Part shown: positions 46,177 through 55,566 of the stretch, piece after piece | How positions within the stretch are numbered: position 1 is the stretch's first letter | Layout of the letters: every line of letters begins with the position of its first letter | Assembly: GCA_039566865.1 (NCBI GenBank) | Contig: CM076954.1 | Coordinates: 9,184,001-9,248,000, forward strand | Length of the DNA: 64,000 nucleotides | Source: Aurelia coerulea | Lineage: Eukaryota; Cnidaria; Scyphozoa; Semaeostomeae; Ulmaridae | Direction of reading: 5' to 3' | The notes under the pieces: model-generated | Databases searched by the model: none | What the model was told of the DNA's origin: nothing | What the model saw: only the letters and a program-made list of their open reading frames with translations | Made by a program: the position numbers and the translations under genes

Positions 46177-46919
46177 GATTTTTTTTTCATTTTTTCATTT
46201 TTTTTTTTTCATTTTATTCTTATTTAGACACAATACCCTATCAGCACTTCAAAGTAAATATGAATATTAATCTAAACAAAAAAATAAAGCTGCTCTTCCT
46301 AGGGGTTGTGTTTGCGTCGCTCTACCTCAAGAACTCCCTTAATCTTACTTTAAAGGAGCTCAATGTTGCAGAGTCTCGTATATGCTTCGGGATCTCGTTC
46401 CAGGTACTTGCTCCCTGGTATCCAAAAGACTTTTTGCAGTATTCAAGACGAAGCCGAGGAATTTCGAAATCATCAATTTTTCTTGTGTTATATCTCGAAA
46501 TATTCGACCTAGGAGTGAATTTATTTTTGAGGTTCTCTGGGCAGAGTCCATTGTTAATTTTGTATGTAGTAATTAGCCTGTCATATTTTATTAGATTGCG
46601 TACATCGAGCCAATCACATACCCAGCCATCTTTGTGCCTTGCGCATTCGATTAGTCTGCGTGCCCTGTTTTGCAACCTCTGTAGGGATTCCAGTTTTGTG
46701 TTTGACAGACATCCCCAAATGACACTGCAATATCTCAGATGGCTTTCAATTAATGCTCGATAAACAGTTGCCAATTGTTTCTGGGAAAGGATGTTTTTGA
46801 GTTTAAACATCGCCCCTAAACCGTTTTTTATCTTTCGCTTTACGGTTTTGAGTTGTTCTTCCCAATTCATGCTTTCGTCTATTATGACACCTAGATATTT
46901 TGTTTTACTAGATCTACCT
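46177..46919 (-). mobile_element. LINE 3' fragment, RT C-terminus
   Basis: A poly-T (poly-A on minus) region at about 46179-46213 ends the element. The frame at 46870-46322 reads MNWEEQLKTVKRKIKNGLGA, ALIESHLRYCSVIWGCLSNT and STWNEIPKHIRDSATLSSFK, the C-terminal RT region. GTTCA at 46172-46176 and 46920-46924 may be the target duplication. Joining the outer sides restores a CAAGG word of the host element. It is close to the LINE at 52.3-55.2 kb. Confidence 0.75.
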
Positions 46920-47150
46920 GTTCAAGGTTCCTGGGGATTCCTTGATCAGATCAAGGTTTTCTCAAGGAAAAGCAAGGAAATTCTAGGATCCTTGATCACA
47001 AAAATTGCCCGGGTGATACGATATTTATTCTTGCCAGAGTGTATTATTCCATGAATGAGAATGTAATTGCAACTGCAACTGAACTTTATTTTATTAAAAC
47101 ATATTTGATGAAAATAGTTAATGCTAAACCTTAGTTAATCAATGTTAAAT

Positions 47151-47255
47151 GGCATCGATAATTTCACGTGTTCTCGCTTCGCCATGTTGTTGTTGACCAA
47201 CGAAACAATCAGTGATGGCATCGATAATTTCACGTGTTCTCGCTTCGCCATGTTG
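47151..47255. repeat. Direct repeat of 39 bp, 66-bp period
   Basis: The segment starting GGCATCGATAATTTCACGTG occurs at 47151-47189 and 47217-47255. Each copy holds CACGTG and CCATGTT. The second copy abuts the TGGAGT boundary, so these may be repeated units at the 5' end of the inserted LINE. Confidence 0.7.
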
Positions 47256-48021
47256 GAGTACCGCAAGGGTCCTGTCTAGGGCCTCTGCTATTTATCATAT
47301 ATATCAATGACCTTCATCTACATATGAAACATTGTGACGTTGATATGTATGCTGACGACACAAGCCTTATGTTTGCGTCGGATTCAGTTAACCATATTAA
47401 CGATTGCGTCAACGATGACTTGGGTAACTTGAAATCTTGGCTACAAGGTAATAAATTGTCCCTTAATGTTGCTAAAACACAAAGTCTTGTTGTTGGCAGC
47501 AGAAAGCGACTGAAAGATATAAGTGATGATAGAGTAGCAAAGCCCACTTTCATGGTGGGTGAGGAGAATGTTGCCCTCGTAGAAAATATAAAATACCTTG
47601 GGGTAATTGTTGATAAACATTTAAGCTGGGACGAGCAAATTTCAGCAGTTACGAAAAAGGTTTCACGAGGATTAGGGATGCTACGTTTCTCCAAAAAGTA
47701 TTTACCCATTGTTACTGTACAGAAAATATACAGAAGTTTAGTAGAACCCTACCTCATATATAGCTGCCCGGTGTGGGGAGTTTCTGGCATCAATGCTATA
47801 AATAGGTTGCAAAAACTCCAAAATAAGGCGGCAAGAATAGTCACCAACAGTGCTTATGATGCTTCAGCTCTACCCATCATTAGAAAACTTGGTTGGCCCA
47901 CCATCAACGAGCTTATCAATTCAGAAACTTTAAAAATGGTGTACAAGTCGGTAAATGACCTAGCTCCCACTTACCTAACAGAAATGTTCGTCAGGCTATC
48001 CGATTCATGCAACAGAGAACT
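47254..48021 (+). pseudogene. LINE, second part (RT catalytic region)
   Basis: This continues the RT cut at 40240: VPQGSCLGPLLFIIYINDLH, DMYADDTSLMF, KYLGVIVDKHLSWDEQISAV, IRKLGWPTINELINSETLKM, open to CNREL. There it is split by the LINE at 48022-50759, and the frame resumes at 50769 with RNTKTDL. No internal stop is visible in this part. Confidence 0.85.
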
Positions 48022-50759
48022 TTTTTTTTTTTTTTTTTTTTATAATTTTTTTTTTTTTTTTAAGACAGGAGGTGTTTTTTTTTTTTTTTTTTTTTATTCA
48101 ATATAAAAATTTACAACAAAGTTACCTAAACACTACCTACAATCTACTATACCACACTACAAGGACGGGGACCAGGAGGAGCAAAATGTCATGTCTACCC
48201 CCTGGAATTAATATAAACTAAAATACAACTAATACTAACTACTATACATACGCTACAACTAATACAGATAGAAATTCTGATTATAAAAACATTTTACAAA
48301 TAAATATTTGAGCCGGTTTCACATTAGATATCAGGCCAAAATATAATAGTGAACAATCGGAACGCCGGCCGAGGAAACAACAACGACAACAACTGTCCCC
48401 GTCACTGCTCCCCACCCAAGGTCCCCATCGCTCGAGACACCGCTATCGTGTCTGGATTTCTAATAATAGCCTAACATCCAATGTGAAACAGGCTTGCAAA
48501 GGAATATATGGACAGGACTCTACGACAAGAAAACTTTACGAAAATGGACTTAGTGGTTTGGTGACGTTTAACTAGATTTACGGTGATCTCAACTGAAGCG
48601 ACCAGTTGCTTGGATGTAATGTAGAGTCAACTCGAGTATATTTCTGTTGAGGTCCTTTGGAAGGTTTTTATCGCCATATAATAACAGTTGCGTCAAAACC
48701 TCATTTGAAAGATCGATATGTTCAAATGGTCGCAGCAAATCAAACACTCTAGCGAGAAGATTTCGACGTTCAACCTCGAAGGAGGGGCAGAGCAACAAAA
48801 AGTGTTCCGTAGTCTCGATACCATCGTTTGTAGGACACATTGGATTTATGGAATCCCTAAAATTGTGCTTGAATTTGTGAAAGCATAACTTACTAAGACC
48901 CACTCTAAGTTGAGTCAGATAGGATAATCCTATTGGATCGTGAATCCCAAAGACAGATTTAGCAGGGGGGCGGATAATTGAAATCAGCTTTCTCTTAAAG
49001 ATAGCGACCGATGGTGCAAGTCTAACCTCCGGATCTAGTTCACTCCATTCTGACAGGCAATTGGGATAAAAGCTAGATTTGAATTTTTCTGTCCTTGCCC
49101 TTATTCGCCCAATGACATCCTGATTGCGAAGAGAGTAATGCGACTGCTGAAGTTGGGGGATTGGATCAGCTGTATATTCAGGCATCAGATTATGTATCAT
49201 TTTGTAAAACAACGTAAGGCGTCTACTCCATCTTCGGGAACTCAATGATTCCCAACCAAGTTCTGCGTACAACTTCTCTCGCGATGTCCCCCTCCACGTT
49301 CCTGTAACGGCTAGAGCAGCAGAATACTGAACTGACTCCAACTTTTCCATCAAACTTGACAAAGTAGTGTTACCGCTAAATTCACATACTTTGGCCGGAA
49401 TATGATAGATAACATCTCCGTATTCCAGGTGGGGCCGCACATAGAGCTTGAATAATTCGTTTAGGGTATGTCTGGGTAGGTACTTGGAGAGATATTTCAG
49501 CAAACCGACACCCTTCCTTGTCTTAGAGATAGCTGCCTGGATATGAGCCGAAAAAGAAAGCTTTGAGTCCAGGATAATTCCTAAATGTTTATGTTTATCC
49601 ACTTTCATCACTGGAATATTATTAAAACGAATTTCTGGATGATTGATTTCAATTCTTTTCGTAGAAAATAACAGTTCAACAGCTTGTTTTTGCGGATCAG
49701 GATTGAAGGACATTTTCCAGTCGTAGGCCCACTGTCTTATCAACTCTAGGTCATGGTTCATATCACTGGCAGCCGAGCTAGAGTCTTCTACTACGGTAAA
49801 CAACGATGTATCATCAGCAAAAAGCTTAACGTTGCACTTCACGTCAGCAGCTAGATCGTTGATATATACAAGGAAAAACAAGGGTCCTAGAATAGAACCC
49901 TGGGGTACTCCTGCTGAAATATCTCCCCAATCAGAATTCTGTCCATTTAGAACTGTTCGCTGTTTTCTATCCTTAAGAAAACTTTGGATAAGTAAAAGGA
50001 GCTCTCCAGAAATGCCACATCGTTTTAGTTTATAAATCAAACCGTCGTGCCATACCCTATCAAATGCTTTAGAGATGTCAAGATACACAGAGCGAACATC
50101 AAGAGGTGGATTACAATCGAAGGCTTTAAAGATCGTGTGCGTTATGGAAATCAGCTGATTAACCGTTGAGTCACCGGGACGAAAGCCTGATTGATTCGGA
50201 TTGAGTAAATTGCATGAAACGAGATGTGAGTATAAGGAATCGTACATAAGTTTTTCAAGTATTTTCCCAAAGATTGGTAGGAGAGAAATTGGTCGATAGT
50301 TTCCCTTCAAATTTTTCTCATTTTTCTTATGAACCGGCACAACATTTGCATATTTCCATATTTTGGGAAATAAACCACATCTCAAACAGTTTTCAAATAT
50401 TATTTTTAGTGGAATAACTAGTGCAGTATCACTTAATTTTATCATTCTGATTGATATTCCATCCCAACCATGAGCTTTATTAGGATTTAGAGACCTTATA
50501 ATGTTCAGTATCTTTTCGTTAGACATAGGAAAATCGCTCATGAGGGAAGAAGGAGCTGGCATATTAGGTGGAATTACGCTACCTGTATTGATTGTTGTAC
50601 ACTGGAGTACGAAATACTCATTGAATATCTGTGCCTTTTCAGTGAAATCCGTTATAAACAACCCGTTTTCTAGAAGAGGTGGTATTATTGGAATCTTGGC
50701 CTTATTTAGGACGGTGTTGATTAAAGACCAATAAGCTTTACTAGAAGTCCCAGGGTTAG
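48022..50759 (-). mobile_element. 5'-truncated LINE, TSD CAGAGAACT
   Basis: CAGAGAACT at 48013-48021 and 50760-50768 bounds the insertion. The poly-A tail (poly-T on plus) lies at the left as expected for minus orientation. The tail is complex: three T tracts with AAGACAGGAGGTG between the last two. The surrounding LINE frame is continuous across the outer sides. Confidence 0.95.
48589..50759 (-). CDS. LINE RT, about 720 uninterrupted codons
   Basis: The frame has no stop from the insertion boundary to its natural end. It contains FPKIWKYANVVPVHKKNEKN, GNYRPISLLPIFGKILEKLM, VYLDISKAFDRVWHDGLIYK, AGVPQGSILGPLFFLVYIND and LFADDTSLFTVVED (catalytic). A C-terminal domain has TQLRVGLSKLCFHKFKHNF and a Cys/His set (MCPTNDGIETTEHFLLLCPS). 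That last feature separates it from the other LINEs here. The apparent first 21 codons upstream of 50759 are antisense of the host LINE, not part of this gene. The endonuclease is lost by 5' truncation. Confidence 0.9.
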
Positions 50760-50768
50760 CAGAGAACT

Positions 50769-51124
50769 GCGCAATACCAAAACAGATTTGGCCGTTCCTC
50801 ATCGCAAATCGGCCTTCGGACAAAAGAGCTTCTCGTATAAGGGTGCTAAATTGTGGAACGATCTTTCCATTGAAATCAAATCATCAAAAACTTATGAAAC
50901 ATTCAAAAAAAGAATCAGCAATACCAACAGCGAATGCTGACTCTCTCTTTCATGCATTACTTTTAATTTGCTTATTAGATTGTTTTGTAAATAAGATTAT
51001 TTAGTTTTGTGTGCTTTTCTTTTAATTTAGTTATTTTATGTATTTACACGGCCCACTGTAAATCAGTCCTTTGACTGACGTGGCTACCGTGCCTAAAGAA
51101 GTTAAAATCAAAATCAAATCAAAC
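50769..51124 (+). pseudogene. LINE, third part (C-terminus and tail)
   Basis: The frame resumes with RNTKTDLAVPHRKSAFGQKS, FSYKGAKLWNDLSIEIKSSK and TYETFKKRISNTNSEC, then a stop, followed by an AT-rich UTR and an A-rich tail (AAATCAAAATCAAATCAAA). It completes the LINE that starts at 39130. Confidence 0.85.
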
Positions 51125-51343
51125 AGGTCTAACAGTCGGGCTTCATCTCAGGAGGATCTCTTCGTTGCGGCTCACATGGACCTAATCCTAACATAACACC
51201 AATAAACCCAAAAAATTTCCGTTAGCCACTGCGAGCGTCTCGCAAACAGAGAAAAGGGCGAAATTAAAAACATGTATTTTTCGGAAATTTCGGAGCCTTG
51301 GCCCCCCCTAATAGACAGGCCCCACGACGCCCCTGGGTTTGAT

Positions 51344-51450
51344 CAATTTTGTAAAAATGCGTGGGCAACTGGCCAGGCCATTAGGGAGGGTACTGTAGTA
51401 AATTTCCATTGAATCCCAATCGGAAATATTTTCGGCTATCTGTAAAATGC
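51344..51450 (-). pseudogene. DIRS reverse transcriptase fragment
   Basis: In two frames: RKYFRLGFNGNLLQY, then (after a one-base shift) LPNGLASCPRIFTKLIKP, the block next to the RT active site in DIRS elements. It continues in frame into the RNase H at 37036 once the hAT is discounted. Upstream coding is replaced by short tandem repeats. Confidence 0.75.
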
Positions 51451-51606
51451 GGAATCCGGAATTTCCATGCGGAATCCGGAATTTCCATGCGGAATCCGTT
51501 ATTTTTGCGAAAATACGGAAATTCCGCATTTCCTTTGAATTTGCGGAATTTCCGCGAAAATGCGGAATTTCCGCATTTCCTTTGAATTTGCGGAATTTTC
51601 AAACAA
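51444..51606. repeat. Short tandem repeats around GCGGAATTTCCG
   Basis: Two interleaved repeat types, a 20-bp unit (CCGGAATTTCCATGCGGAAT) and a longer unit containing CGCATTTCCTTTGAATTTGC, replace the 5' part of the DIRS RT. Confidence 0.8.
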
Positions 51607-51627
51607 TGCGTCATACAACTGTGAATT

Positions 51628-52190
51628 TTTTTTTTTTTTTTTTATTCAATTTATTTAACGTTGGCTATTTACAATATACAATAGCACAAAGGTGCTAATT
51701 TAGGCCAACTACAATTAAAAACAAAAAATACAAAAAGAAATTAAATATACCCTAAGTTTTCTACATAACGCTTGCATAGTCTGCAGTCACAGCTAACCGT
51801 GTACGTTTTAATTCTTCTTTTAAACATTGAAAGAGATTCAGATTCCTTTATGTCGGCAGGTAGTGTCCTCCAGAGCTTCTGCCCGAGGAACCGCACAGTT
51901 TCTGTTCCAAACCTCATTGTTTTAACTTTTGGTAAACATATGTTTCCGCCATCCCTCAGCTCATACGAAGGCACTTTTTCTATGAAAATCTCATTCATAA
52001 AACTAGGGGCGTTTCCTGATTTTGTTTTATATCTTTCAGTTAGAAGTAACCGCAGATTTCTCTGATGGACAGATGCTGATACACCATGATACACCATTTT
52101 GATGCTGATGGTCTCCTGAAGCTCAATTTTTGCTGTGTATCTTAAAATCCTGCTTGGATAAATTGTAAATGGAACTTTTAAGTTTTTCAT
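51628..52190 (-). pseudogene. LINE 3' fragment with CxCxxC end
   Basis: A poly-A tail (T run at 51628-51646) precedes UTR. The frame 52190-51741 reads HQRNLRLLLTERYKTKSGNA, GTETVRFLGQKLWRTLPADI and ends CDCRLCKRYVENLGYI. It is the C-terminal RT tail of the group that includes the LINEs at 18.6 kb and 55.6 kb. The first 30 or so codons are not clearly LINE. Confidence 0.75.
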
Positions 52191-52416
52191 ATGTTATTTT
52201 CACCAAATTGGCTATCCAATTAAGCTTGCCTTGTTAAACAATAATTCTTATCGACGTAGTTTTTATGATCTGCAATCTTCTCCACAGAACAATGTTATCA
52301 AGAGATTTTTCTCATTTTATCAATATTTATACACGAAAAACCTTTCAGCGTAATTTACAAATGATTTCAAAGAAAAAATTTAAAGAAAAATTTGTAAATA
52401 ATTCAAATATGCAGCT

Positions 52417-53875
52417 CTACCAAGGGGTCGTGTTTGGGTCTTGTAGGTTCAAAAGATACTTTCTAAAACCTGATTTAAAACGAGCGATTGATTCTTGTTC
52501 TCGAATGTTGTCCGGGATATCATTCCAATTTTTGACACCAGAGAAGTAGAAACCTCGCTTTGCATATTCTAACCTAACTTTGGGAATTTGCAGATCTCCA
52601 TGACTTCTGGTTCTATGCTCTGAAATCATGGATCTTTCAGTGAACATATGGCGAAGATTTCCGGGACAAAGGTTATGCAGAATTTTATATGTCATGACTC
52701 CTTTGTCAAATGAGAGCAAAGACTTTACATTGAGCCATTTACAGTTCCAACCGTCCTTATACTTGGCGTCCAGTATTAGCTTCTTTGCCCTGGTCTGTAA
52801 TCGTTGCAGTTGGGATAGTTTGGTGTTGGAAAGTGTACTCCAAACAATGGCGCTATAGCGAAGGTGGCTTTCAAAGAGAGCTTTGTAGACCTGGTCAAGT
52901 TTTCTTTGCGGAAGGATGTCTTTCAGCTTTCTCAGGGAGCTCAAGCCCCCTTTCAGCTTGTTTTTGATAGTTTTGTACTGCTCTTTCCAAGTAAGGCTCT
53001 CATCGATGTTGATTCCTAAATATTTTGTCTTGTCAACCCTTTTGATAACTTCATTATTGAGGACAAGATCTGGCAAGTCATCACCTACCCTATTCAATTG
53101 TCGCCTATGGCTTATAATCATATGTTCACTTTTGCTGGCATTCAAACTAAGTTTATTGATCCTCATCCAGTTCGATATATTTTCTAGCTCGTTTTTCAAA
53201 TCTGTTAGAAGTTCATTCAGGTTTTCCGACGCGATATTCACACATGTATCATCGGCATACATATTTGGGTTCATGCTTTCCAGACAGTTCTCAAAATCAT
53301 TAATGTATAGTATGAAAAGCAAGGGTCCCAAACACGAGCCCTGCGGAATACCACACTTTATGCTGCTTGTGCTGGAGCTAGCTCCATCGAAATAACAGAA
53401 CTGCTCCCTATTGGTCAGATAAGAAGTGAACCTGTCGTGGGAAGTATCGTCGGCACCATACTCTCGTAGCTTTGACAATAAGATTTTATGGTCAACGGTA
53501 TCGAATGCTTTTTAAGATCAAGAAATATACTCAAGTTTATTTCCCCCTCATCAGAGTTCTTGAACCATGGGTCTGTAACATTCAATAGACATGTCAGTGT
53601 ACTGTGCAGTGTTTGAAATGCGAATTGGTTCAAACAAAGTTTGTTTTGCTCTTTAAGATACTCCATTAATTGGTCTTGCGCAATTTTTCTAATATTCTCG
53701 ACACAACTGATAGTACTGAAATAGGCCGGTAATTGTTTACATCTGCTTTAGCGCCCGCCTTATAAATTGGTGTTACTCTGGCTAATTTCCAGGTATTGGG
53801 GAAAATACCCCTTTCTAAAGATGCATTGTATATTAGTGTCAGTGATTTTGACACAAAGTCTACAGCAGCTTTCAA
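52417..53875 (-). pseudogene. LINE reverse transcriptase, three frames
   Basis: From the 5' side: FPNTWKLARVTPIYKAGAKA and NNYRPISVLSVVSRILEKL (53875-53666), then FAFQTLHSTLTCLLNVTDPW and SIFLDLKK (53666-53415). The main frame (53478-52417) follows, with CGIPQGSCLGPLLFILYIND, NMYADDTCVNIASEN (catalytic), KYLGINIDESLTWKEQYKTI and a C-terminus ending NTTPW. Two frameshifts separate these pieces. Confidence 0.85.
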
Positions 53876-54050
53876 TATTTTGACGGGGATTCTGTCAGCA
53901 CCAGGAGATTTGGAGTTATTCAGGGCTCTTATAGCGCGTTCTACATACCCTACGCTTACTGGCTGTAATTTAAATTTGGCACCATTGTAGTTGTTTCCAA
54001 GGTATTTAAGAGGGTCATCAGAAGGTTGACTTTTAATTTTCTCCGCTAAC

Positions 54051-55155
54051 TTAGGTCCAGCCGTTGTAAAATGTTTGTTGAAACTTCTGAAATTTGCGAG
54101 GATGATTTAAGTTCTGTACCTTAAAAAGGATGTTTTGAGTAACAGTGAGATTTGAGTTCTTATGCAAAGCCTTATTTATTGTTTTCCACATAGCCTTCGG
54201 ATTGTTTTGCGTTTCGTCAATAAGGTTATGGTAATATTCCTGTATCCTTGTACGAAGTTGATTAGTGACTTTGTTCGGCAATGTCTTATAGTCTGACCAA
54301 TAGGAAGCATCTTTCTCAGATCTCTTATTAGCTAAATCACGTTCCTTCGTCAGGCTTTTTAATTCGGCTGTAATCCAAGGAGCATGATGGCTAGTTACCT
54401 TTCTACGCTTTAGTGGTGCATGCACCTCTAGAAGAGACGAAATAACACTATTAAAAAATGAGGCCATGAGATTAGGGTCACCATCAGTCGGAGCAAGAAT
54501 CTCGTTCCAGTCAATGGCTGACAATTCGTCTAGGAATAGCTGCTTATCATAGTTTCTAAGGCTACGTGTTTCGACTAGTTTTACTTGCTTATCTATGAGT
54601 CGCTTTGCATTTATTTTTCTCATTGCAAAGATAAGGTAGTGATCCACCATCCCTAGCTTTAGCACATTCGCTCTCAGAATGTAATTTGGGCGATTTGCGG
54701 CAAAGTGATCTATGAGAGTCTTGGAAGTATGGGGAGCACCATCTTTCTCTAAAACAGCTACCCTTGTATATTCATTTATTTGCTGCTCAAATTGGAACTC
54801 GGAGTAAATTGATTTTATGCTTTTGGTGCACCTATCGTTGCGATTTTTGAGATCACAGTTGGTGTCACCAATCAAGATGATCTCTTTACCGTCTGCATCT
54901 ACAGCTGAGAGTAGGTTCCTTAATGCCGCAAAACTCTCCTGGTCATTGCCCTGCGAAGAGGGTCTGTACCAACAAATGACTATGAAGCTTTTGGCACAAA
55001 GGGGGTGATCTCTACGGCCACAATTTCCAATAGTGGATCATCAATATCATATCTACGATTATGGCTAATGGTCGAATTTACATAGATAGCTACACCACCG
55101 CCGTTAACATCTCTATCTTTACGGTGAATTTCAAAGCGGTCTAGGTCTACCTCTG
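54051..55155 (-). pseudogene. LINE EEP endonuclease and linker
   Basis: The frame contains RKDRDVNGGGVAIYVNSTIS, a frame break before 54875, then MIGDTNCDLKNRNDRCTKSI, SKTLIDHFAANRPNYILRAN and VDHYLIFAMRK, the GDxN, ID and DH blocks of the endonuclease. A linker follows with NYDKQLFLDELSAIDWNEIL and HAPWITAELKSLTKERDLAN. The first strand of the domain is missing here and found inverted at 55238-55566. Confidence 0.8.
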
Positions 55156-55161
55156 GGTCCT

Positions 55162-55162
<1 letters not shown>

Positions 55163-55237
<75 letters not shown>
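55163..55237. repeat. (GAT)25 microsatellite
   Basis: A perfect run of 25 GAT units. It lies exactly at the junction between the minus-strand LINE body and its apparently inverted 5' segment. Confidence 0.98.
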
Positions 55238-55566
55238 ATGCTGCTACAGGGTATAGATTTTATCGATAATGACAATATTTCATATGGTAATATTTTTGAT
55301 GATGGTTTACATATTAACCAAGGAGGATCCGAAAGATTTGCACGTAATGTCAAGAAATATGTAGAGTATTGGTAGGGGTACACTGGTTCAGAGAAAAATC
55401 TAAACAAATCACAACGTAGTATAGATAAACAGACAAACAGAGGTTTACGAATTGCAGCGCTTAATGTTGTATCATTACGTAAGCACCATTGTGAAATTGA
55501 GCACGTGATAAACGAGCACAAGTTTCACATTCTGGGTTTGAATGAAACTAGGTTAAGTAAAGATAT
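55238..55566 (+). pseudogene. LINE ORF1 end (SGNH-like) and ORF2 start, inverted
   Basis: The plus frame reads GIDFIDNDNISYGN, DDGLHINQGGSERFARNVKK and YVEYW with a stop. This is the end of a CR1-type ORF1 with an SGNH-esterase-like DGLH block. Still in frame, it then gives RGLRIAALNVVSLRKHHCEI and FHILGLNETRLSKDI, the first strand of an EEP endonuclease. It supplies just what the minus-strand LINE next to it lacks. Confidence 0.7.

Larger units (their letters stand above)
44963..47016. mobile_element. Candidate DNA element packed with CCTAGG and CAAGG words
   Basis: The left end (GTGCCCTGCCAAAATTTGCT) and the complement of the right end (TCACCCGGGCAATTTTTGTG) are similar and both lead into CAAGGAT. 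This suggests imperfect terminal inverted repeats. The left 350 bp is dense in CCTAGG. The right part is dense in CAAGG/CCTTG. No target duplication or ORF was found. A LINE fragment (46177-46919) is inserted in the right part. Such subterminal repeats often bind transposase, but the identity is inference. Confidence 0.45.
40241..47253 (-). mobile_element. Near full-length LINE plus 5' sequence, flanked by TGGAGT
   Basis: TGGAGT at 40235-40240 and 47254-47259 flanks this block, which splits another LINE inside its RT codons without loss. The minus strand carries, 3' to 5', a CTGAAA tandem tail and 3' UTR (40241-40568), ORF2 (40569-43851) and ORF1 (44100-44897). About 2.3 kb of 5' sequence follows and includes other elements. 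The 6-bp duplication is short but the host frame resumes exactly. Whether all of 44.9-47.25 kb belongs to the LINE is unclear. Confidence 0.75.
37037..51335. mobile_element. hAT element, 14.3 kb including nested insertions, TSD GGTTTGAT
   Basis: The left end CAGGGGCGTCGTGGCC at 37037 and its near-perfect complement ending at 51335 are flanked by the identical octamer GGTTTGAT (37029-37036 and 51336-51343). An 8-bp duplication is diagnostic of hAT. The host DIRS frame is continuous across the two outer sides. The element's own sequence is only about 37037-39130 (minus a MITE) and 51125-51335. The rest is later insertions. No hAT transposase was found, so it was non-autonomous. Confidence 0.9.
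52300..55162 (-). mobile_element. LINE with EEP and RT, several frameshifts
   Basis: Minus-strand coding runs from the EEP endonuclease (55155) to the RT C-terminus (52417), with a 3' UTR block similar to the fragment at 46177 (GGGGTCGTGTTTGGGTC). The 5' limit coincides with a GAT microsatellite. The missing 5' part appears in opposite orientation just beyond it (55238-55566). Confidence 0.8.

Noticed and set aside
50760..50823. N-terminal 21 codons of the LINE RT frame at 48589
   Set aside because: They lie outside the target duplication and are antisense of the host LINE, so they are a chance extension.
55147..55521. Serine-rich 124-codon minus frame
   Set aside because: The poly-serine is a translation of the GAT microsatellite.
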